A DNA stretch of 64,000 bases from Emiliania huxleyi CCMP1516 (lineage: Eukaryota > Haptophyta > Isochrysidales > Noelaerhabdaceae): NCBI RefSeq assembly GCF_000372725.1, contig NW_005199666.1:20991-84990 (forward strand), written 5' to 3'. The notes under the pieces were generated by a model. It saw only the letters and a program-made list of their open reading frames with translations. It ran no database searches and had not been told where the DNA came from. Positions 60,637 through 64,000 of the stretch are shown piece by piece. Each line of letters begins with the position of its first letter. The stretch's first letter is position 1. The position numbers were made by a program, and so were the translations under genes.

Positions 60637-61967
60637 CGGCGTGCGGCCCTCGCGGGCCTCGCGGCGGCGCCCTCCTCGTCCGAGTCCAGGTCGAGGTCCA
60701 GATCTCGGAGGTCGAGATCGAGATCTCCCTCGAGATCGAGATCTCCACCGAGGTCGAGGGGGGGCAGCCGCAGCTGCAAGTCCAGCGGGTCGCACTCGGC
60801 GTCGGCGTCGGCGGCCGCCAGCGGCGCCCCGCCCGCGGCCTTTCCCCAGCCGGCGTCCCACGCTCGGCCTCCCAATGCTGCCACCTGCGCCACCGCGGCC
60901 CCCGCGGCCGCCTGCGCGGTACCGGGACCGGCACCGCCGCCCGCCGCATCCGCCCAACTCGCGCCGCCGGCGCCGCGGCCGTTCCCCGCCATCCGCGCCG
61001 CACTACTCCCTGGCCCTCCTCCTAGTCCTGCGCCTCCTAGTCCCGCCCCCCCTCCGCCTCCGCCTCCGCCTCCGCCTCCGCCTCCGCCTCCCCCTCCGCC
61101 GCCCCCTCCTCCGCCGCCTCCTCCGCCGCCTCTGCTGCCCACCGCCTGCGGCGGCCGAATCCCGACCGCGCCGCCGCTGCCGTTCCGCCATGCCATCGGC
61201 GGCGCGTCGGCGTCTCGCGCCTGCCCAATCGCGCCCAGACTGCCCGAGATCGCGCCCTTGCTGCCCGCGGAGGGGGAGCTGCCCGCCGCCGCCGCCGCCC
61301 GCTCGAGAGCGTCAAACGCCTCGTCTGGGGAAGCCTTTGCGCTCCAGGCCGCTACGGTGTCGGGGCTGCGTCCGCTGAGCGGGGAGGCCTTGCTGCGGTC
61401 GTGAGCAAACGAGCAGCGCGGGAAGGGGCAGGCGCCGGTGGCGGCGAAGTGCTTACACGTCGGGCGCATGTCGGTGTACAGCCGAAGCTCCTTCTCCCCG
61501 TGCGCAAAGGCGCATCGGACGCCGTAGGGGCAGGAGCCGGCCGCGAAGTGCTTGCACAGCGTGGTCTTGTAGCGCGGGTCCTCGACTGACGAGGGCGGCG
61601 GCGCCCCGCCGGCGGCGGCGAGCGCAGCAGAAGGCCCTTCCTTTGGCTCGCCGCACCGGTTGCAGTTGTACTTGTACGCGAAGTTGTGCTGGTCGCACAC
61701 AGGGCACGTCCAGTCCCCGCTCCTCGTCTCATCCCCACCCGCCTCGCCCTTTGTCCCCTCTGACGCCGTGGCCGTCGCCGACCACGGCTGTAGACTACGG
61801 CACGTCTTCTTATCATGACCTGTTTGACCACAGCGAAGGCAAAAATAGACGTTACATCCGCGCGCAAGGCAGACGGCCATACCCGCCTTGTTCTTGCGGC
61901 CGCAGCGGCAGATCCAATCTCTGCTTACGTCCTGGGCGATCAGCGCCCCGCTGACGCCGGGACGCAT
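60633..61967 (-). CDS. Multi-zinc-finger RNA-binding protein (zinc knuckle, RanBP2-type, two CCCH), 444 aa
   Basis: I chose ATG 61967; the frame is open to 62033 without another ATG. Order of domains: a Cys pair (DWICRCGRKN), a CCHC zinc knuckle (CLRCGQTGHDKKTC), a RanBP2-type finger (GDWTCPVCDQHNFAYKYNC to NRCGE) and two CCCH fingers (CKHFAAGSCPYGVRCAFAHG and CKHFAATGACPFPRCSFAHD). A Ser-rich linker, a run of about 30 Gly and an Asp/Leu-rich tail (LDLDLRDLDLDLDSDEEG) follow. Together these fingers point to single-stranded RNA binding in mRNA processing or stability. An AAAAGAATTC box lies at 62047-62056, about 80 bases upstream. Confidence 0.8.
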   Translation of the reverse strand: MRPGVSGALIAQDVSRDWICRCGRKNKAGMAVCLARGCNVYFCLRCGQTGHDKKTCRSLQPWSATATASEGTKGEAGGDETRSGDWTCPVCDQHNFAYKYNCNRCGEPKEGPSAALAAAGGAPPPSSVEDPRYKTTLCKHFAAGSCPYGVRCAFAHGEKELRLYTDMRPTCKHFAATGACPFPRCSFAHDRSKASPLSGRSPDTVAAWSAKASPDEAFDALERAAAAAGSSPSAGSKGAISGSLGAIGQARDADAPPMAWRNGSGGAVGIRPPQAVGSRGGGGGGGGGGGGGGGGGGGGGGGGGGGGAGLGGAGLGGGPGSSAARMAGNGRGAGGASWADAAGGGAGPGTAQAAAGAAVAQVAALGGRAWDAGWGKAAGGAPLAAADADAECDPLDLQLRLPPLDLGGDLDLEGDLDLDLRDLDLDLDSDEEGAAARPARAARR

Positions 61968-62057
61968 ATGTGTGTTGGAGTCGCAACCAGAGGAGGGAAT
62001 AGCAGCCGCCGTGGCACTTGCAGAATCTGACAACTTCTCACCAACTAAAAGAATTCA

Positions 62058-63075
62058 TCAGCCGAAATGCTCGCACGATCATCCTGCCAAGCACACACGC
62101 CCCATCCCGGCCGCTTATAGGTGCCGCACTCCACTGACTGGCTGTGGGACTACTGTGGGACTGTCGGTAGGCCACGGGGGGTGTCCAGGAGGCTGCACCC
62201 GGAAGATGTAGCTGGAAGCAGAGGTCCTCACAAGTGCAGAGGTCCTCACAAGTGCAGAGGTCCTCACCTCGCCGGAGGACCTCAGAGGCCTATCACCCAC
62301 AAACGCCCCAGGCGCTATAGGCTAGTGGCGCCACTATACTGGCTGTGAGGCTGTGGGACTACTGTGGGACTGTGTGGGTATCGAAAAGGTCAGGGGTGGC
62401 GCACAGGAGGCTGCCTGGAAGATGTGGTCGAGCTGGAAGCGGAGAGGTCCTCACTTGTCCAGAGGTCCTCACGCAGATGCTGACCACCGTGGGGCTGGCG
62501 TCTGTGGGCTGAGAGAGCCTTCGTTAATAAATACAAACCCGGCGTAGAATGTCACGAATTGCGCGATGATGTCATCGCAAAAAAGAAAAGACCCTGGGCA
62601 CGCTCCATGCGACTGCAACGAAGGACCGCTCGCAAGGGACCATTGGGTTTGTACTATTAACAACGAAGGCGCTCTCAAAAAAGAATTTTACGAACACAAC
62701 TCTCTGTCACCGACACAGGTATACCAAAAGGAGCACAGAAGACGGCAACCCCAAGAAGAAAGAATACGTACAGACAGAACATCAATCGGGCGAGCCGACT
62801 CGCACCGTCATGGATAGAAATTAAACGTCTTACTTCTAACTCGATGTCGATGTTCGTCAGCCGAAATGCTCGCACGATCCTGCCAAGCACACACACCCCA
62901 TCCCCGCCTTAGGTGCCGCACTCCACTGGCTGTGGGACTACTGTGTGTGGGTCTGTGGGTAGGCCACGGGGGGCGTCCAGGAGGGTGGCTCTGCACCTGG
63001 ACGATGTGGGCTGGAAGCAGAGGTCCTCACAAGTTCAGAGGTCCTCACCTCGCCGGAGGCCTCAGAGGCCTATGG
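62058..63075. repeat. Three copies of a roughly 200-bp repeat with GAGGTCCTCAC words
   Basis: Copies at 62058-62300, 62317-62480 (partial) and 62860-63075 share CCGAAATGCTCGCACGATC, GTGCCGCACTCCACTG, GTAGGCCACGGGGGG and several GAGGTCCTCAC words. The first copy is the upstream region of the CCCH gene, so part of its promoter has been duplicated. No further gene is seen here. Confidence 0.65.
62611..62690 (+). promoter_or_regulatory. Type A upstream module, isolated copy
   Basis: GAAGGACCGCTCGCAAGGGA and GTACTATTAACAACGAAGGC, then CTCTCAAAAAAGAATTTTA. Nearly identical to 5291-5425, but without a recognised gene downstream. Confidence 0.4.
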
Positions 63076-63127
63076 CACGGATCGCACAGAGGGCCCCCTC
63101 GGAGCAGCCCACACACAATCACGCATC

Positions 63128-64000
63128 AGGGGGCATGCGTAACGACACTGCTAGAGATGCCTTTCGGGGCCCAGAGATAAAACTTCTGATGCCATGCGTG
63201 ACCTAGTGAGTGTGTGTGTGTGTGTGTGGCAGTAGGTGGGCGAGCTTCAAGCGCGCTCATCTCGATCGTCAAGGCGTCGCTACGCGCGGTCTTCCGCGGG
63301 GGGAGCTTCGTCGACGGGTGCGGGACTGCGGCGCAGACAGTGCTGCGGCAATGCCCCCGGCTGCTGCGGTGAGTGGTGTGCTGCTCGCTGCGATGGCGAA
63401 GAACTCGTCTCGTCACACGCCAAGAGCTTACGCTCTGTCGAGACGTGAGGCGTATGCGCCCAGGAGGGGAGGGCGCATGCGTAACGACGCTGCTAGAGAT
63501 GCCTTTCGGGGCCCAGAGACAAAACTTCTGATGCCATGCGTGACCTAGTAGTGTCCCCAGCTATGGGCGTGTCCACGTTGGAGCCAGGTGTGGTGTGGAC
63601 GCGAGAATAGCTCCGCCGTTCATGGAGGCAACCGATGCGAGTCGACTGGTGTGTGTCGTCGTGGTTTCGTATCAAGAATACTCACTCACGCGTGACCTAG
63701 TAGTGTCCCCAGCTATGGGCGTGTCCACGTTGGAGCCAGGTGTGGTGTGGACGCGAGAATAGCTCCGCCGTTAATGGAGGCAACCGATGCGAGTCGACTG
63801 GTGTGTGTCGTCGTGGTTTCGTATCAAGAATACTCACTCACTCACACGCCGGACAGACAGATGATGACGACACGCACGAGCGACACAAACAAGCTCACAA
63901 GACACACAGCCAGCGGGCTGCCACACACCCTGAGTTGCCGTACACATAACTCAAGGCCACATCCTCCCTGTCGCCCCCCCCCAGCACACCTACAATGGGA
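63128..64000. repeat. Mosaic of dispersed repeats to the window end
   Basis: 63128-63207, 63474-63685 and 63686-63838 are inverted copies of 32046-32265; 63858-63955 matches the end of the 41909-42058 repeat (CACAGCCAGCGGGCTGCCAC). No gene is recognised. Confidence 0.65.

Overview
The window looks like nuclear DNA of a GC-rich unicellular alga. A haptophyte of the Emiliania/Gephyrocapsa or Chrysochromulina type is my best guess, not a proven one. Coding DNA is very GC-rich. Genes sit on both strands and carry many short spliceosomal introns, often with GC-AG ends. Micro- and minisatellites are abundant inside introns. The families seen are eukaryotic: ABCG transporter, ER DnaJ, F-box/RCC1, U-box, CCCH zinc finger, C2 plus sterol glucosyltransferase. 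I saw no rRNA, tRNA, operon or CRISPR array.

Layout. 1-5.4 kb: a coiled-coil protein (minus), an intron-containing DUF6570 gene related to Helitron proteins (plus) and a small membrane protein (minus). 5.5-24.3 kb: an ABCG transporter locus. The ATP-binding half is present once (5525-6841). The following exon block is repeated three times in tandem (7012-24340) with about 4 kb of repeat-rich spacer. Copy 1 has lost its 3' exons, copy 2 keeps them, and copy 3 has lost three membrane-domain exons. 24.4-30.2 kb: an AP2-like protein, then a 1099-residue protein with an MLKL-like helical N-terminus, an intact kinase domain and 11 armadillo repeats. 31-35.4 kb: dispersed repeats and a nine-exon gene for a probable lipid-anchored protein. 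36-40 kb: a C2-sterol glucosyltransferase, with a TA-flanked inverted-repeat element just upstream of its start; the element carries its own gene and a nested second element.

40-47 kb: dispersed repeats, a sulfotransferase-like gene and an F-box/RCC1 gene. 47-53.4 kb: an RS/Q-rich protein that probably ends in a SAM domain, a second F-box/RCC1 gene, and divergently from it a single-pass membrane protein. 53.6-62 kb: a 2OG-oxygenase fragment, a seven-exon ER DnaJ gene (355 residues, close to ERdj3/DNAJB11 length), a U-box gene, a partial helical-protein gene and a multi-zinc-finger protein. 62-64 kb: only dispersed repeats.

The strongest general signal is intron biology. Most introns I could place by reading frame have short direct repeats at their two ends, usually including the AG|G junction. 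Several contain copies of the neighbouring exon edge. Two short element families occur both as whole introns and between genes. At least three introns are in frame only with a GA donor. This looks like ongoing intron gain by tandem duplication and introner-like insertion. All splice sites were inferred from reading frame alone.
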